DNA of 64,000 nt from Aquimarina sp. RZ0 (GCF_008370685.1 NZ_VTZU01000006.1:1-64000); one strand, 5' to 3'. Positions 53,089-63,298 are shown, counted from the stretch's first letter. Numbers and translations are program-made. Notes: a model not told the origin generated them from the sequence alone.

Positions 53089-55347
53089 TCAAGATTTAAT
53101 TTGTGGACTTTTTAACAATATTTCATCATAATTAATGGTTGATATGATTTTTTCTAATCGAATGCCATAATCTAATAGTGCTTTAATCTCTTTAACACTA
53201 GCAATTCGTTCTTTTCCCATTAATAATAAAGTACGACCGTTTGATTCTATATGATAGTATGGATTACTTTCAAAAAACAATACTAATTCATTAGTAAAAA
53301 ACGATTGGATATTCTCAGTATGTTCCCCGAGAAGATAAAAACGTTTCGAAAAATCTGGATGTCCCTGAATAGAGATATCTTTAAATCCAGCAATTTTATA
53401 AACAAATTCTAAAAGTCCTTCCCGATCCAAAGTAAATTTAGGGATCTCTTTGTGTACATTAATTGTGAGTATAGTAGTCCTAATAACTTTTCTGGCAATA
53501 AATTCACCTTCAGAAAACTCTACATCCGAAATTTTAAAAGAACGATCAGTACTGGTTATTTTATTGAAGTGATATTTTATTTTTTTAGTTTTAAAAAAAA
53601 CAAAATCATTTAAATGAATTGTGTTTCCATCTTTTCTAGGATCATAATTCGATCCAAAATCTCGAGATACTTTTTTTAGGTCTTCTTGTCTTTTAGTAAG
53701 ATTAGCAACAATTTTTATTTTTCTGGAGAATGAGATAAGACTTCTTACTGCCAATGGGTGTTGTGATGAGGTTGCGTGTTTATCCAGTCCTGTAATCTCA
53801 AAAGACCCTCCTTTTCTGGTAAAAGCTTCCTGATACCCAAAAAGACTTTCCTGAACCGTATAGTCTACAAAATCACATAGAGAAAAATCGATCACAGCAT
53901 CTTTATTTTCTGGTATAGAATCCAGAGTTCTTTTTAATCGATAGTAATTAAGAAAACTCGAAAAATTTTTAACACTAACAAAATAGGTGTCGTTTAATTC
54001 TTCTTTAAACATCAATACATTGGGTTTAAAAAGATTTCTTGCGAATAATCGTATACTTTTGTTAAGGATAAAATGGATGAATAAGGTAGTTAGTATACCT
54101 ATTAAGATTCCACTAATTAGGTTTGTAGTAATTGTAGCGATAACTGTGGCAGAAAAAATTAATAATTGCTCCTTCCCAATTTTCGCAACATCTCTCAGGT
54201 TTCGTGGTGCAGCTAATTTATAACCGGTAAATACTAAAATAGCTGCTAGTGCTGTTAAAGGAATTCTACTAAGTTGATCCTGAAATAATACGATGAATAG
54301 AATAAGAAAGGTTGCGTGAAAAAAATTGGCAGATCGATTACTACCTCCATTATTTACATTTACAGAACTTCTGGCAATTACCGTTACTACATTAAGCCCT
54401 CCTAAAAAACCACTAATTATAGAAGCTATTCCTAATGCAGTCAGATCCTTGTTAGCATTAGACCTTCTTTTTTCTGGATCTAATTTGTCAACCGCCTTAA
54501 TACTTAGTAAAGATTCTATACTAGAAATTAACGTAATTGCCATCACCACCCCAATAAATTTTGGTTTCCATACTGATGAGAAATCTGGAGAAGGGAAATT
54601 AGAAAATACTTTATCAGGTATCTGAACAAGAAGCTTATCTGTTATTGGATACGTAGCCGCTGAAAAAAATTCGTAATAATAGCTTAATCCAATGACCAAA
54701 AGAACGATCCACATAGGCGCTGGAATGAGCTGTAGGTATTTATTCCTGATTTTACCATAAAAAATCATAATTAGAAAACTGAGTATTCCTACAACTGCAG
54801 CAACTACAAGATGTTCATATTCTGTTGAGAATAGGTTGGTAATACTATTTGGGATAGTAACCAAAAGAGACATAGTATCTCCTTTTTGACCTGTATTTGC
54901 CATCATTACATGAAATTGTTTCGCAAAAATACTAATGCCTATAGCCGCTAACATTCCTTGTATCGCAGAAGATGGAAAAAAATCACTAAGTATTCCCAGG
55001 CGTAATAATCCAATTAGAATCATTAATCCTCCAGAACATATAATTGCAGCGAGTGTAAAAAGATATCCCTGAAACAGGTCTCCATCTGCTAATGTTGTGA
55101 TTGCTCCTAATAGTACCACAACCAAGCCATTACCTGGCCCTGTGATAGTAACATTAGAACCTCCTATAACCGAAACCACAATTCCTCCAACTACTGCGGC
55201 AATAATTCCTGATATTGGTGGGGCTTCTGACGCTAATGCGAGACCTAGTCCCAGCGGCAAAGCAATTAAAGAAACGACAAAACCTGAAAAAATATTCTTG
55301 GGTAGTTTTGATACAAAACCAGATACATTATTTTTAAAATCTTCCAT
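53089..55347 (-). CDS. SulP-family inorganic anion transporter
   Basis: The protein has 752 residues. Membrane part (about 1-430) begins MEDFKNNVSGFVSKLPKNIF and shows the family pattern ALPLGLGLALASEAPP, SVIGGSNVTITGPGNGL and later FLGGLNVVTVIARSSVNVNN. A cytoplasmic STAS domain follows at about 440-560 (IDFSLCDFVDYTVQESLFG). The remaining ~190 residues have no clear family. It exchanges anions such as sulfate, bicarbonate or chloride. The start directly abuts the Usp-gene stop (no gap). A tie with the antiporter gene on the other side is suggested by context. Confidence 0.88.
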   Translation of the reverse strand: MEDFKNNVSGFVSKLPKNIFSGFVVSLIALPLGLGLALASEAPPISGIIAAVVGGIVVSVIGGSNVTITGPGNGLVVVLLGAITTLADGDLFQGYLFTLAAIICSGGLMILIGLLRLGILSDFFPSSAIQGMLAAIGISIFAKQFHVMMANTGQKGDTMSLLVTIPNSITNLFSTEYEHLVVAAVVGILSFLIMIFYGKIRNKYLQLIPAPMWIVLLVIGLSYYYEFFSAATYPITDKLLVQIPDKVFSNFPSPDFSSVWKPKFIGVVMAITLISSIESLLSIKAVDKLDPEKRRSNANKDLTALGIASIISGFLGGLNVVTVIARSSVNVNNGGSNRSANFFHATFLILFIVLFQDQLSRIPLTALAAILVFTGYKLAAPRNLRDVAKIGKEQLLIFSATVIATITTNLISGILIGILTTLFIHFILNKSIRLFARNLFKPNVLMFKEELNDTYFVSVKNFSSFLNYYRLKRTLDSIPENKDAVIDFSLCDFVDYTVQESLFGYQEAFTRKGGSFEITGLDKHATSSQHPLAVRSLISFSRKIKIVANLTKRQEDLKKVSRDFGSNYDPRKDGNTIHLNDFVFFKTKKIKYHFNKITSTDRSFKISDVEFSEGEFIARKVIRTTILTINVHKEIPKFTLDREGLLEFVYKIAGFKDISIQGHPDFSKRFYLLGEHTENIQSFFTNELVLFFESNPYYHIESNGRTLLLMGKERIASVKEIKALLDYGIRLEKIISTINYDEILLKSPQIKS

Positions 55348-56199
55348 TTATCGGATAATTAATACATCTGTTGGTAATTCTGCCAAGATGTGTTCCAAAT
55401 CCTGAGGGAAAATACGGCTCCAAAAGGTTGTTTTCCCCGGAGCATTCATGACCAGGAGATCCGCACCAATAACTCTGGCATAATGCCCAATGGAATATCC
55501 TCTTTTTCCAAAAATCGGTTGTGTTTTTATCCTGATACCATTCTTAAAATTTTCCGGCACTTCTTTTAGAATATCCTGAACTCTCAGATTTTCTTTTTCT
55601 GTTAATTGTTCTTTTCTTTTGGTAGCTTTCAAGAGAGATTTATCATCTTCTACGACCACTTGTACTTCTTGTTGCGAGATTTCTTCTACAATAGTTAGTT
55701 GTTGCGCACCAAGATTTTGCGCGACCTCAAAAGAAGATACAATCGTTTGCTTTGTTTTTTCATCTTTTAAACCATTTACTACAATGTGATGGCAGGGTCT
55801 GAGGTCTTCTGAGGGTTTTATCAGTAATAAGACCGAGCAATGAGCATTTCTTGTAATTTTTCTGGCAATAGATCCGATATAAAATTTTAAAAAATCTTCT
55901 CTTGGCGTTGCTCCAAGCATAATTAGATCTGCCTTATGCTCTGTAGCAGTATTGATAATTACTTGTACCGGATCTCCTTCTCTCCATACAATCTTTACCT
56001 TTTCATTATCTTCAGAAAATCCAGAAATCAATTTTTTAATAGTCGCCTCTTTTTCGTTTGTTTTTTTACCGACATGAACGATAACCATTTTAGAATCAAA
56101 GAAATCTACCATTCGCATCGCTTCATATACATTATTCTTTAGGTTAGGGGAGAATGCTACTCCAATCAAAATTGTTTTAAATTTGTTTTCTAAAAACAC
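55348..56199 (-). CDS. Universal stress protein, two tandem Usp domains
   Basis: The protein has 283 residues. Domain 1 (about 1-140) begins KTILIGVAFSPNLKNN and ends with ATP-loop-like LGATPREDFLKFYIGSIARK. Domain 2 is at about 145-283, with DLLVMNAPGKTTFWSRIFPQ near the end. It is the first gene of a two-gene transcript with the SulP transporter, whose start touches its stop. That arrangement suggests it regulates or senses for the transporter, as Usp proteins do for some ion carriers. It is divergent from the antiporter gene, with a 135-bp gap. Confidence 0.85.
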   Translation of the reverse strand: MFLENKFKTILIGVAFSPNLKNNVYEAMRMVDFFDSKMVIVHVGKKTNEKEATIKKLISGFSEDNEKVKIVWREGDPVQVIINTATEHKADLIMLGATPREDFLKFYIGSIARKITRNAHCSVLLLIKPSEDLRPCHHIVVNGLKDEKTKQTIVSSFEVAQNLGAQQLTIVEEISQQEVQVVVEDDKSLLKATKRKEQLTEKENLRVQDILKEVPENFKNGIRIKTQPIFGKRGYSIGHYARVIGADLLVMNAPGKTTFWSRIFPQDLEHILAELPTDVLIIR

Positions 56200-56334
56200 G
56201 ATCAGGTTGTGAGTGTTAAATTTATAAGGGCAGAATATACTCTTAATTTTTCTAAGTAGAAAATAGATAAAAACCTAATCCATTAATAATTTTTTTTTCG
56301 ATATTTTGAACTCAGGATTTATAAACACAAAATT

Positions 56335-58170
56335 ATGTTAGAACTAGCGGGAATAATCATACTTGGTATTTTAGCACAATGGGTTGCTTGGAAATTTAAA
56401 ATTCCGGCAATTTTACCGTTAATTTTAATAGGGCTTTTAGTAGGTCCGATAGCCACTTTATATACTGCAGATGGAACTAAACTGATACAACCTATTTGGA
56501 ATGGAGAAGAAGGTTTGTTCCCGGGAGAAAGCTTGTTTTATTTTGTTTCTCTGGCGATTAGTATCATATTATTCGAAGGAGGATTGACATTGAGAAAGAA
56601 TGAAATATTAAATGTTGGCCCTGTAATTCTTAAACTAATTACGGTTGCTGTTATAATAACTTTTTTGGGAGCAGGATTAGCAGCACATTTTATTTTTAAT
56701 CTAAGTTGGCCCATATCATTTTTGTTTTCTTCTTTAATCATTGTTACGGGTCCCACTGTGATCACACCAATCTTAAGAAACGTCCCTTTAAAGAAAGATA
56801 TTTCTGCAATTTTGAAATGGGAAGGCATTTTGATTGATCCAATTGGAGCTTTGGTAGCCGTTCTTGTTTTTGAATTTATTAGTGTGGGAGAAGAGCAGGC
56901 ATTTACAAAAACCGCTTTACTAGAGTTTGGTAAGATTATTTTATTTGGTTTTACTTTTGGTTTCACCTTTGCGCATGGGCTTACCTTCGCTATCAAGAAA
57001 AAAATAATCCCACATTATCTATTAAATGTCTTTACCCTGGCATCTGTCTTAGGGGTTTTTGTATTATCAGACACCTTTGCTCATGAATCCGGATTATTAT
57101 CAGTAGTTGTTATGGGGATGGTTCTGGGTAATATAAATTTACCTAATATTGATGAAATATTATATTTTAAAGAGTCTTTAAGTGTTCTGCTAATCTCTAT
57201 TTTATTTATTCTTTTGGCGGCAAATATTAATATAGAAGACCTGCAATTAATCTTTAATTGGGAAGCGGTTCTTCTTTTTGCTGTGGTGGTTTTTATTGTC
57301 AGGCCATTAGGTGTATTTCTGAGTTCCAGAAAGTCCGGGTTAAAAATAACCGAGAAATTATTCATTAGTTGGGTGGGACCAAGAGGAATTGTTGCAGCTG
57401 GAATTGCTTCACTTTTTGGTTTGAAACTCGCTAAGCTTGGAGAACCCGGAGCAGAATATATTACACCTTTGGTATTTATGATTGTTTTGGGAACGGTATT
57501 GCTAAACGCTACAACTGCAAGGTTATTTGCCAAAATGGTTGGAGTATTCCTGACAAAATCTGAAGGAATACTTATCATTGGCGCCTCAAAGGTAACCAGA
57601 TTGATAGCAGCGTATCTAAAAAAGAATAATCGTCACGTAGTTCTGGTAGATAGCAATCGGGAGAATATAAAAAAAGCTCAAAGCTTAGGGTTAGAAGCAA
57701 TTGAAGGTAGTATATATAATGATCAGTTAAAAGATAATATAGAATTAAACGATATTGGTTTTTTGATGGCAATCACAGGAAACACAGATATTAATAAGTT
57801 TGCTATTGACAAATTCAAAGATCAATTTGGAGAAAATGGATCTTTTAGATTAATAAGTTCTGAAGAAATGAATGATCCTCAGAATAATCCCGATGAAGGC
57901 TTATTTTCTCATACGGATGACTATCATAAACTCATTGATTTAGCCGAAAAATATCCTGCGATCCAGGAAATAAAAATTAATGATGAATCCCATTATAAAT
58001 CCCTTATTGGTATTACAAAACAGGATGAACAGATCATTCCTCTTTTTATAAAAGATCCTGATAGTAACATCAGAATTATATCCGCATATAGCGAAAAAAT
58101 GGATCAGATTAACGAAGATAGTTACTTGGTATACATTGGAAAACCAATTGATGTAGAACAGATGAATTAG
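56335..58170 (+). CDS. Cation:proton antiporter with C-terminal TrkA-N domain
   Basis: The protein has 611 residues. Twelve or so membrane helices lie in 1-400, with family blocks LILIGLLVGPIATLY (about 31-45), LFEGGLTLRKNEI (about 80-92), TGPTVITPILRNVPLKKD (about 139-156) and WVGPRGIVAAG (about 345). An Asp in the core is in LIDPIGALVAVLV near 167. The C-terminus has a Rossmann TrkA-N domain (about 415-540; GILIIGASKVTRLIAAYL). CPA1-type Na+(K+)/H+ exchange is likely, controlled by a nucleotide. Its divergent neighbour is the Usp-SulP pair, so the cluster looks like ion or pH balance. Confidence 0.9.
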   Translation: MLELAGIIILGILAQWVAWKFKIPAILPLILIGLLVGPIATLYTADGTKLIQPIWNGEEGLFPGESLFYFVSLAISIILFEGGLTLRKNEILNVGPVILKLITVAVIITFLGAGLAAHFIFNLSWPISFLFSSLIIVTGPTVITPILRNVPLKKDISAILKWEGILIDPIGALVAVLVFEFISVGEEQAFTKTALLEFGKIILFGFTFGFTFAHGLTFAIKKKIIPHYLLNVFTLASVLGVFVLSDTFAHESGLLSVVVMGMVLGNINLPNIDEILYFKESLSVLLISILFILLAANINIEDLQLIFNWEAVLLFAVVVFIVRPLGVFLSSRKSGLKITEKLFISWVGPRGIVAAGIASLFGLKLAKLGEPGAEYITPLVFMIVLGTVLLNATTARLFAKMVGVFLTKSEGILIIGASKVTRLIAAYLKKNNRHVVLVDSNRENIKKAQSLGLEAIEGSIYNDQLKDNIELNDIGFLMAITGNTDINKFAIDKFKDQFGENGSFRLISSEEMNDPQNNPDEGLFSHTDDYHKLIDLAEKYPAIQEIKINDESHYKSLIGITKQDEQIIPLFIKDPDSNIRIISAYSEKMDQINEDSYLVYIGKPIDVEQMN

Positions 58171-58267
58171 CAGTATTGGATACTCCGTGGTTTTGATTTT
58201 TTTTGTGGATTTAGTATTATTACTATATATTCACCCCTCTAAAAACTTAACTTTTTGTACCCAAATT

Positions 58268-58531
58268 ATGAAAAAACTTGCGCTTTTTAATCTTTTTTTG
58301 ATAAGCATCACCTCCTCTTGTGGAGGCGATGATGTCATCGATGCACTGGGGCTTTCCTGCATTAATTTAGTCTCAGATATAGTAACAGCAGAAGAGAATT
58401 ATGATAATGATCCCTCTGTAGTAAATTGTAGAGCTTTTAAATCAGCAATCGAAGCTTTTATGGCAGAAGGATGTTCAGAATCAGAAGATTATAGTGATGA
58501 ACTAGCTATGCTGGAAGATTGCTCATCTTAA
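58268..58531 (+). CDS. Small Cys-containing lipoprotein, copy 1
   Basis: I start at the ATG at 58268 (MKKLALFNLFLISITSS, 87 residues), the first with a good signal. The lipobox is SSCGGD, with Cys at 18. The mature peptide holds four further Cys (in LSCINLV, NCRAFKS, GCSESED and EDCSS). It is related to the next gene: both are 87-90 residues with the same order of signal, GxDDVxD after the Cys, spaced Cys and an Asp-Cys-Ser end. The function is unknown. Confidence 0.6.
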   Translation: MKKLALFNLFLISITSSCGGDDVIDALGLSCINLVSDIVTAEENYDNDPSVVNCRAFKSAIEAFMAEGCSESEDYSDELAMLEDCSS

Positions 58532-58811
58532 GAAAACACAGAAACTTTAAATCACGCCTCTAACTAAATTCTTTTTACATACGGTATTTTAATATGTTCT
58601 TAAGATTGAGAACTCTCTTAAATATATAAACTACAAGTCTTTTTATATTATAAACATCAATACTTTTTAATTATCGCTTTATTTTAAAAAAAAGGACGAA
58701 ACATATGTTTTTATCGTTAAAAAACACATTTTAACAAAATAAAGTGTTAATAACTAAATAAATATTATATATTCGCCTTCTTGAAAAATTAATTTTTTAA
58801 AAAACCAAATT
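58532..58811. other. 280-bp AT-rich gap between the two small lipoprotein genes
   Basis: No gene is seen. Only a near-consensus -7 (TATATTCG at 58768-58775) stands ahead of the second gene. Confidence 0.35.
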
Positions 58812-59084
58812 ATGAAAAAACTTATGTATGCAGCTGTTTTTGGAATGGCGTTAGGATTAACTTCGTGCGGATCAGATGATGTTGTAGATTTTGCTTGTGA
58901 TACCGTGAGAGATGGTTTAAAAGTTCCTGTACAGACTTCTATAGACGCATATAATGAAGATACTACATCCCAATCATTGTGTGAAGCTGCCAGAACAGCA
59001 ATAGAAACATATAAAAGCAATGAATGTGGAGACGGTTCTTTTGACGCTGTTTTAGAGAATCTACCAGATTGCTCTACATTATAA
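58812..59084 (+). CDS. Small Cys-containing lipoprotein, copy 2
   Basis: The protein has 90 residues. A lipobox LTSCGSDD puts the lipid Cys near residue 18. The mature part has four Cys (DFACDTV, SLCEAAR, NECGDG and PDCSTL) in the same order as the neighbour at 58268, so they are a diverged tandem pair. The pattern could make two disulfides. The short leader before each ATG is alike (CCAAATTATGAAAAAACTT or similar). Function unknown. Confidence 0.6.
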   Translation: MKKLMYAAVFGMALGLTSCGSDDVVDFACDTVRDGLKVPVQTSIDAYNEDTTSQSLCEAARTAIETYKSNECGDGSFDAVLENLPDCSTL

Positions 59085-59114
59085 TAATGATTTATTAGCT
59101 AAGTCTAAAGTAAG

Positions 59115-59142
59115 AAAAGGTACTCATTTTTGAGTACCTTTT
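59115..59142. terminator. Bidirectional terminator between small lipoprotein and nuclease genes
   Basis: AAAAGGTACTCA (59115-59126) pairs perfectly with TGAGTACCTTTT (59131-59142) around TTTT. It touches the stop codon of the nuclease gene at 59143 and is able to work in both directions. Confidence 0.88.
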
Positions 59143-60204
59143 TTACTTTTTCTTTATCTCTTTAATCACATATACATATACAGGGAAGTGGTCACTATAT
59201 CCTCCAGTATAAGCTCCATTAGCAAAACTACGATAAGGGTATCCTTTATATCTACCTCTCGGGTTTGCTAGATAATTTTTATTAAAAACACCAGCTTTAT
59301 AGTATTGATATGAAGAGTAATCTTTATTCAACAAACCTTTTGAGACGATAATTTGATCAAACAAATTCCAGCTATCTCTCCAGGCAAGCGAACCTATTCC
59401 TTTTTTGGCCATAGTATACATAGGATTGTATAGGCCTTTAAGCGGTACATCTTCTTTTTTGGATTTTGCCGCTAATATCTTTTTCACACTAGCATTATCA
59501 GGGTCATCATTAAGATCTCCCATGGTAATAATTTTTGCATAAGGATCAATATCAAAAAGAGAATCAATAATCTTTTTATTTAATTCTGCAGCTTTTTCTC
59601 TTTTATGTCTACTACGAGCTTCTCCGCCACTTCTTGATGGCCAGTGATTCACAATGATATGAATTAAATCTCCATCCAGATAACCGCTTACTAATAGCTG
59701 ATCCCTTGTATAAACACGTTTTGTAATATCATTTCCATTATAAATTAATAACTCATGAGTACTGGTATTAACAGGTCTAAAAAGTGCTTTTTGATATAAT
59801 AATGCTACGTCAATTCCTCTTCTATCAGGAGAATCAAACTGCACAATTCCATAGTCCTTAGGTAACAAAACAGCTTCGTTTGCTAAATCTTCTAATACTT
59901 TTCTGTTTTCGATTTCGGCAACTCCAATAATTGCAGGAGTATTTTTTGTAACGTCAGATCCAATTTCAGAAATGACTTTTGCCATATTTTTTAGCTTATC
60001 TTTATAAATATCCTCAGTCCAGTGATCTTTACCATCAGGAGTCCTGTCATCATCAAATGTAATTGGATCATCCTCAGTATCAAACAGGTTTTCTACATTA
60101 TAAAAAGCAATTGTATTGATTTTATATGTTTTTTTTTCCTGCGAAAAAAGAATAAAAATCGGGCTTATTACAAAAGTTGTTATTAATAAATAGATAGATT
60201 TCAT
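59143..60204 (-). CDS. Secreted endonuclease/exonuclease/phosphatase family protein
   Basis: The protein has 353 residues. A signal peptide ends near 21 (FILFSQ). The EEP fold is clear: FYNVENLFDTEDDP near 32-45, IGVAEIENRKVLEDL (metal Glu), IIVNHWPSRSGG (catalytic His), GDLNDDPDN (Asp and Asn) and the final SDHFPVYVY. These are the DNase-I-like metal and catalytic residues, all present. The family acts on nucleic acids or phosphodiesters. Because it is secreted and divergent from a TonB receptor with a DUF5689 partner, a role in using external nucleic acid is plausible but not shown. Confidence 0.88.
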   Translation of the reverse strand: MKSIYLLITTFVISPIFILFSQEKKTYKINTIAFYNVENLFDTEDDPITFDDDRTPDGKDHWTEDIYKDKLKNMAKVISEIGSDVTKNTPAIIGVAEIENRKVLEDLANEAVLLPKDYGIVQFDSPDRRGIDVALLYQKALFRPVNTSTHELLIYNGNDITKRVYTRDQLLVSGYLDGDLIHIIVNHWPSRSGGEARSRHKREKAAELNKKIIDSLFDIDPYAKIITMGDLNDDPDNASVKKILAAKSKKEDVPLKGLYNPMYTMAKKGIGSLAWRDSWNLFDQIIVSKGLLNKDYSSYQYYKAGVFNKNYLANPRGRYKGYPYRSFANGAYTGGYSDHFPVYVYVIKEIKKK

Positions 60205-60281
60205 TAGGTTATTGAGTATTAACTTATTGTAAAATATAATTCAAAGCTTATACCAAAATTAGCTTTTCTATTTAAAAGATG

Positions 60282-60289
60282 TAATTTTG
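60282..60289 (+). promoter_or_regulatory. TAnnTTTG -7 promoter element for the TonB receptor gene
   Basis: TAATTTTG is an exact match, 42 bases before the ATG at 60331, in the 126-bp divergent region shared with the nuclease gene. Confidence 0.5.
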
Positions 60290-60330
60290 AATAGCATAAA
60301 TATAAATTTCTTAATTAAAACCATTATTTG

Positions 60331-63249
60331 ATGAAGGTGTCACTACTCAAAAAGAGGATTCTCTTTTTAATGACTTTTTTAATATCTGTTACTATATCTT
60401 ATGCACAGCAAACAGGATTAAAAGGTAAAATCGTTGACGCATCCACGAATGAAAATTTATCTGATGTAGTAATTATGATCAAAGAAACTTCTGTTTCTAC
60501 GACATCTAATACTTCTGGAGAATTTGATTTTGGAAATGCGAAACTTCCGTTGGGGGAACATATTCTTTTAATATCCAAAATGGGATATATTACAAAACGT
60601 TATCCTGTTATTATTAATGAAGGAACTATTTTAGATCTAAAAACGATAGACCTCAAGTATGATCTTACTCAGGAACAAATACAAATTGGTACCATAAGTC
60701 TTTCTGATAATGAATTAGATGAAGGAGATGATAATACATCTTTTAATGTATCGGGGCTTTTGCAAGCATCAAGAGATGTTTTTCTCAGTGCCGCAGCCTT
60801 TGATTTTAGTGCTACTTTTTTTAGACCCAGAGGGCTTGGTAATGAAAACGGAAAAGTACTGATCAATGGTATCGAGATGAATAAACTTAATGATGGAAGA
60901 CCGCAGTGGAGTAATTGGGGAGGACTCAATGATGTACAGCGTAATCAGGAATTCTCATTAGGTATCGCAGCAAATGAGTATACATTTGGAGACCTTGCCG
61001 GAACAACGAACATTATTATGAGAGCTTCTCAATATAGAAAAGGAGGAAGAGTATCATATGCCGCTTCTAATAGAAGTTATACAGGAAGAATCATGGCTAG
61101 CTATAATTCCGGACTCATGGGTAATGGTTGGGCATATAGCATATCATTAGCACGTAGAATGGGAAAAGAAGGTTTTATCGATGGAACTGTATATGATGCT
61201 AATTCTATTTTTACCTCTATAGAGAAAAAAATTAATAATAAACACAGTTTAAATCTAACAAGTTTTTATACTCCTAATCGCAGAGGCAGGTCTACCGCGA
61301 TAACAGAAGAAGTTTTTAATCTAAAAGGAAGAACATACAACCCTAATTGGGGATACTTTGATGCGCAAAAGAAAAATTCCAGAATACGAGAAGTAGAAGA
61401 ACCTGTATTTATGCTCAATCATTACTGGGATGTTACGAATAAAACGAGTTTAAACACTAATATTGCGTACCAGACTGGTAAAATAGGAAATAGCCGTTTA
61501 GACAATAATGGAACCGATCTAGTTACCTTCAATGGACAAGAAACCTATATTGGAGGAGGAGCCAGTAGAGATACAAACCCAATACATCAAAGCTATCTAC
61601 CAAGTTCTTTTTTACAAGATCCTACTCCTACACCATTAGATTTTCAGAATGCTTTTTTAGCACAACAAGAGTTTATTAGAGATGGTCAGATAAACTGGAA
61701 TCGATTAATAGAGGCTAATCAATTAAACAGACAACAAGGAAATAACGCTACCTATATATGGTATGAAGACAGAAATGATGATACGCAATGGAGTTTTAAT
61801 ACACTGATGAATACTCAGTTAACAGATCATATAAGTCTTAATGGTGCTATTAATTATAAAACTTTAAAGAGTGAAAATTTTGCAGAGGTACTAGATCTTC
61901 TCGGAGGAACAGGCTTTCTGGATGTAGATTCTTTTGCTACTTCTGTGACCAATGCGAGTGACTCAAACCTAAGTCCGCAGCAGTTAGCAGATAGAGCACA
62001 GAGTGATCTCAGGAATCGCAATCGAATAGTAGAAGTAGGTGATCGCTATGACTATAATTATGAAATCAACGCTGATGTTATTAGCGGATTCGCGCAAGCA
62101 CAATTTAAATATAATAAAATTGATTTTTTCTTAGGAGCAAATGTATCGCAAACCTCTTACCAGAGAAACGGCTTGTTTGAGAACGGATATTTCCCGGGAG
62201 CAGAATCTTTTGGCAAAGGTTCAAAATTAGACTTTACTAACTATGGTGCAAAAGGTGGTTTTACCTATAAAATTAATGGTCGTAACTTAATAGATATTCA
62301 CGGTGCTTTTTTTACTAAAGCACCAACAATCAGGAATGCTTTTGCCAACGCGAGACAGAATAACAGAACTATAGCTCAACTATTGGGAGGAGATCAGGAG
62401 AGCGAAAAAGTTCAATCTGTCGATGCCAGTTATATTCTTAGAACTCCAAAAGTAAAAGCCCGAATAACTGGTTATTATACAAAAATGGAAGATGCTACCG
62501 ATATCTCGTTCTTTTTTACCCAGGCAATCTCTGGTGCAGATGCTGGATTTGTACAAGAAATATTAACTGACGTAGACAGGTTACATATAGGAGGCGAGCT
62601 GGGTATAGAATATCAGATTACCCCTACCATAAAACTAAAAGGAGCAGCTGCCATAGGTCAATTTACATATGATAATAATCCAAATTTATATCTCGCAAGT
62701 ACCAATGATATTTTTTTGGATGAAAGTGTTGAAGGGTTTATCGGAGTTAAAGATTTTGGGGCAGCAACATTAGAAAATTACCGCATTGCCGGAGGACCAC
62801 AAAATGCTGCTCAATTAGGTTTTGAATATCGAGACCCCAATTTCTGGTGGTTTGGAACCACAGCTAATTATTTCTCTAATGCTTATATTGATATTAGCCC
62901 TTTTGCCAGAACTTCTAATTTTAATCAAGATATAGATGGATTGCCGTTTAATGACTTTGATGAAAATATAGCCAGAGAATTACTAAGACAAGAACAGTTT
63001 GATGATTATATTTTAGTAAATGTCGTGGGAGGCAAATCCTGGAGAGTAAAAGATTATTTTGTTGGATTTTTTGCAACAATAAATAATGTTTTTGATAAAC
63101 AATATAGAACAGGTGGTTTTGAGCAAGCCAGAACAGGTAATTATAGATTAGCTCTAGAAGAGTTTCAAAGGGATACACCTGTTTTTGGTCCCAGGTACTT
63201 TTATGGATTCGGAGCTTCATATTATCTGAATGTATATGTAAGATTTTAA
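60331..63249 (+). CDS. TonB-dependent receptor with carboxypeptidase-like regulatory domain
   Basis: I start at the ATG at 60331 (MKVSLLKKRILFLM, 972 residues) since a TTG just before adds one residue only. A signal peptide (about 1-26, ending SYAQQ) is followed by a CarboxypepD_reg-like domain (about 28-105; LKGKIVDASTNENLSDVVIM), then the plug (about 125-240; GNENGKVLINGIEMNKLND) and a beta-barrel to the end. The C-terminus ends with the aromatic YYLNVYVRF, as usual for barrels. It should take up a ligand through the outer membrane using TonB energy. The next gene, a DUF5689 lipoprotein, starts 49 bases later and is probably its partner. Confidence 0.92.
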   Translation: MKVSLLKKRILFLMTFLISVTISYAQQTGLKGKIVDASTNENLSDVVIMIKETSVSTTSNTSGEFDFGNAKLPLGEHILLISKMGYITKRYPVIINEGTILDLKTIDLKYDLTQEQIQIGTISLSDNELDEGDDNTSFNVSGLLQASRDVFLSAAAFDFSATFFRPRGLGNENGKVLINGIEMNKLNDGRPQWSNWGGLNDVQRNQEFSLGIAANEYTFGDLAGTTNIIMRASQYRKGGRVSYAASNRSYTGRIMASYNSGLMGNGWAYSISLARRMGKEGFIDGTVYDANSIFTSIEKKINNKHSLNLTSFYTPNRRGRSTAITEEVFNLKGRTYNPNWGYFDAQKKNSRIREVEEPVFMLNHYWDVTNKTSLNTNIAYQTGKIGNSRLDNNGTDLVTFNGQETYIGGGASRDTNPIHQSYLPSSFLQDPTPTPLDFQNAFLAQQEFIRDGQINWNRLIEANQLNRQQGNNATYIWYEDRNDDTQWSFNTLMNTQLTDHISLNGAINYKTLKSENFAEVLDLLGGTGFLDVDSFATSVTNASDSNLSPQQLADRAQSDLRNRNRIVEVGDRYDYNYEINADVISGFAQAQFKYNKIDFFLGANVSQTSYQRNGLFENGYFPGAESFGKGSKLDFTNYGAKGGFTYKINGRNLIDIHGAFFTKAPTIRNAFANARQNNRTIAQLLGGDQESEKVQSVDASYILRTPKVKARITGYYTKMEDATDISFFFTQAISGADAGFVQEILTDVDRLHIGGELGIEYQITPTIKLKGAAAIGQFTYDNNPNLYLASTNDIFLDESVEGFIGVKDFGAATLENYRIAGGPQNAAQLGFEYRDPNFWWFGTTANYFSNAYIDISPFARTSNFNQDIDGLPFNDFDENIARELLRQEQFDDYILVNVVGGKSWRVKDYFVGFFATINNVFDKQYRTGGFEQARTGNYRLALEEFQRDTPVFGPRYFYGFGASYYLNVYVRF

Positions 63250-63298
63250 ATAAAAAATTAAAGAAATTCTTAAATAAAGAACAAAAAATAGTGTAAAA

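Noticed and set aside
57081-57578. 165-residue minus-strand frame with Ser/Thr/Ile-rich composition
   Set aside because: It is a shadow of the antiporter coding strand and has no start signals or domain.
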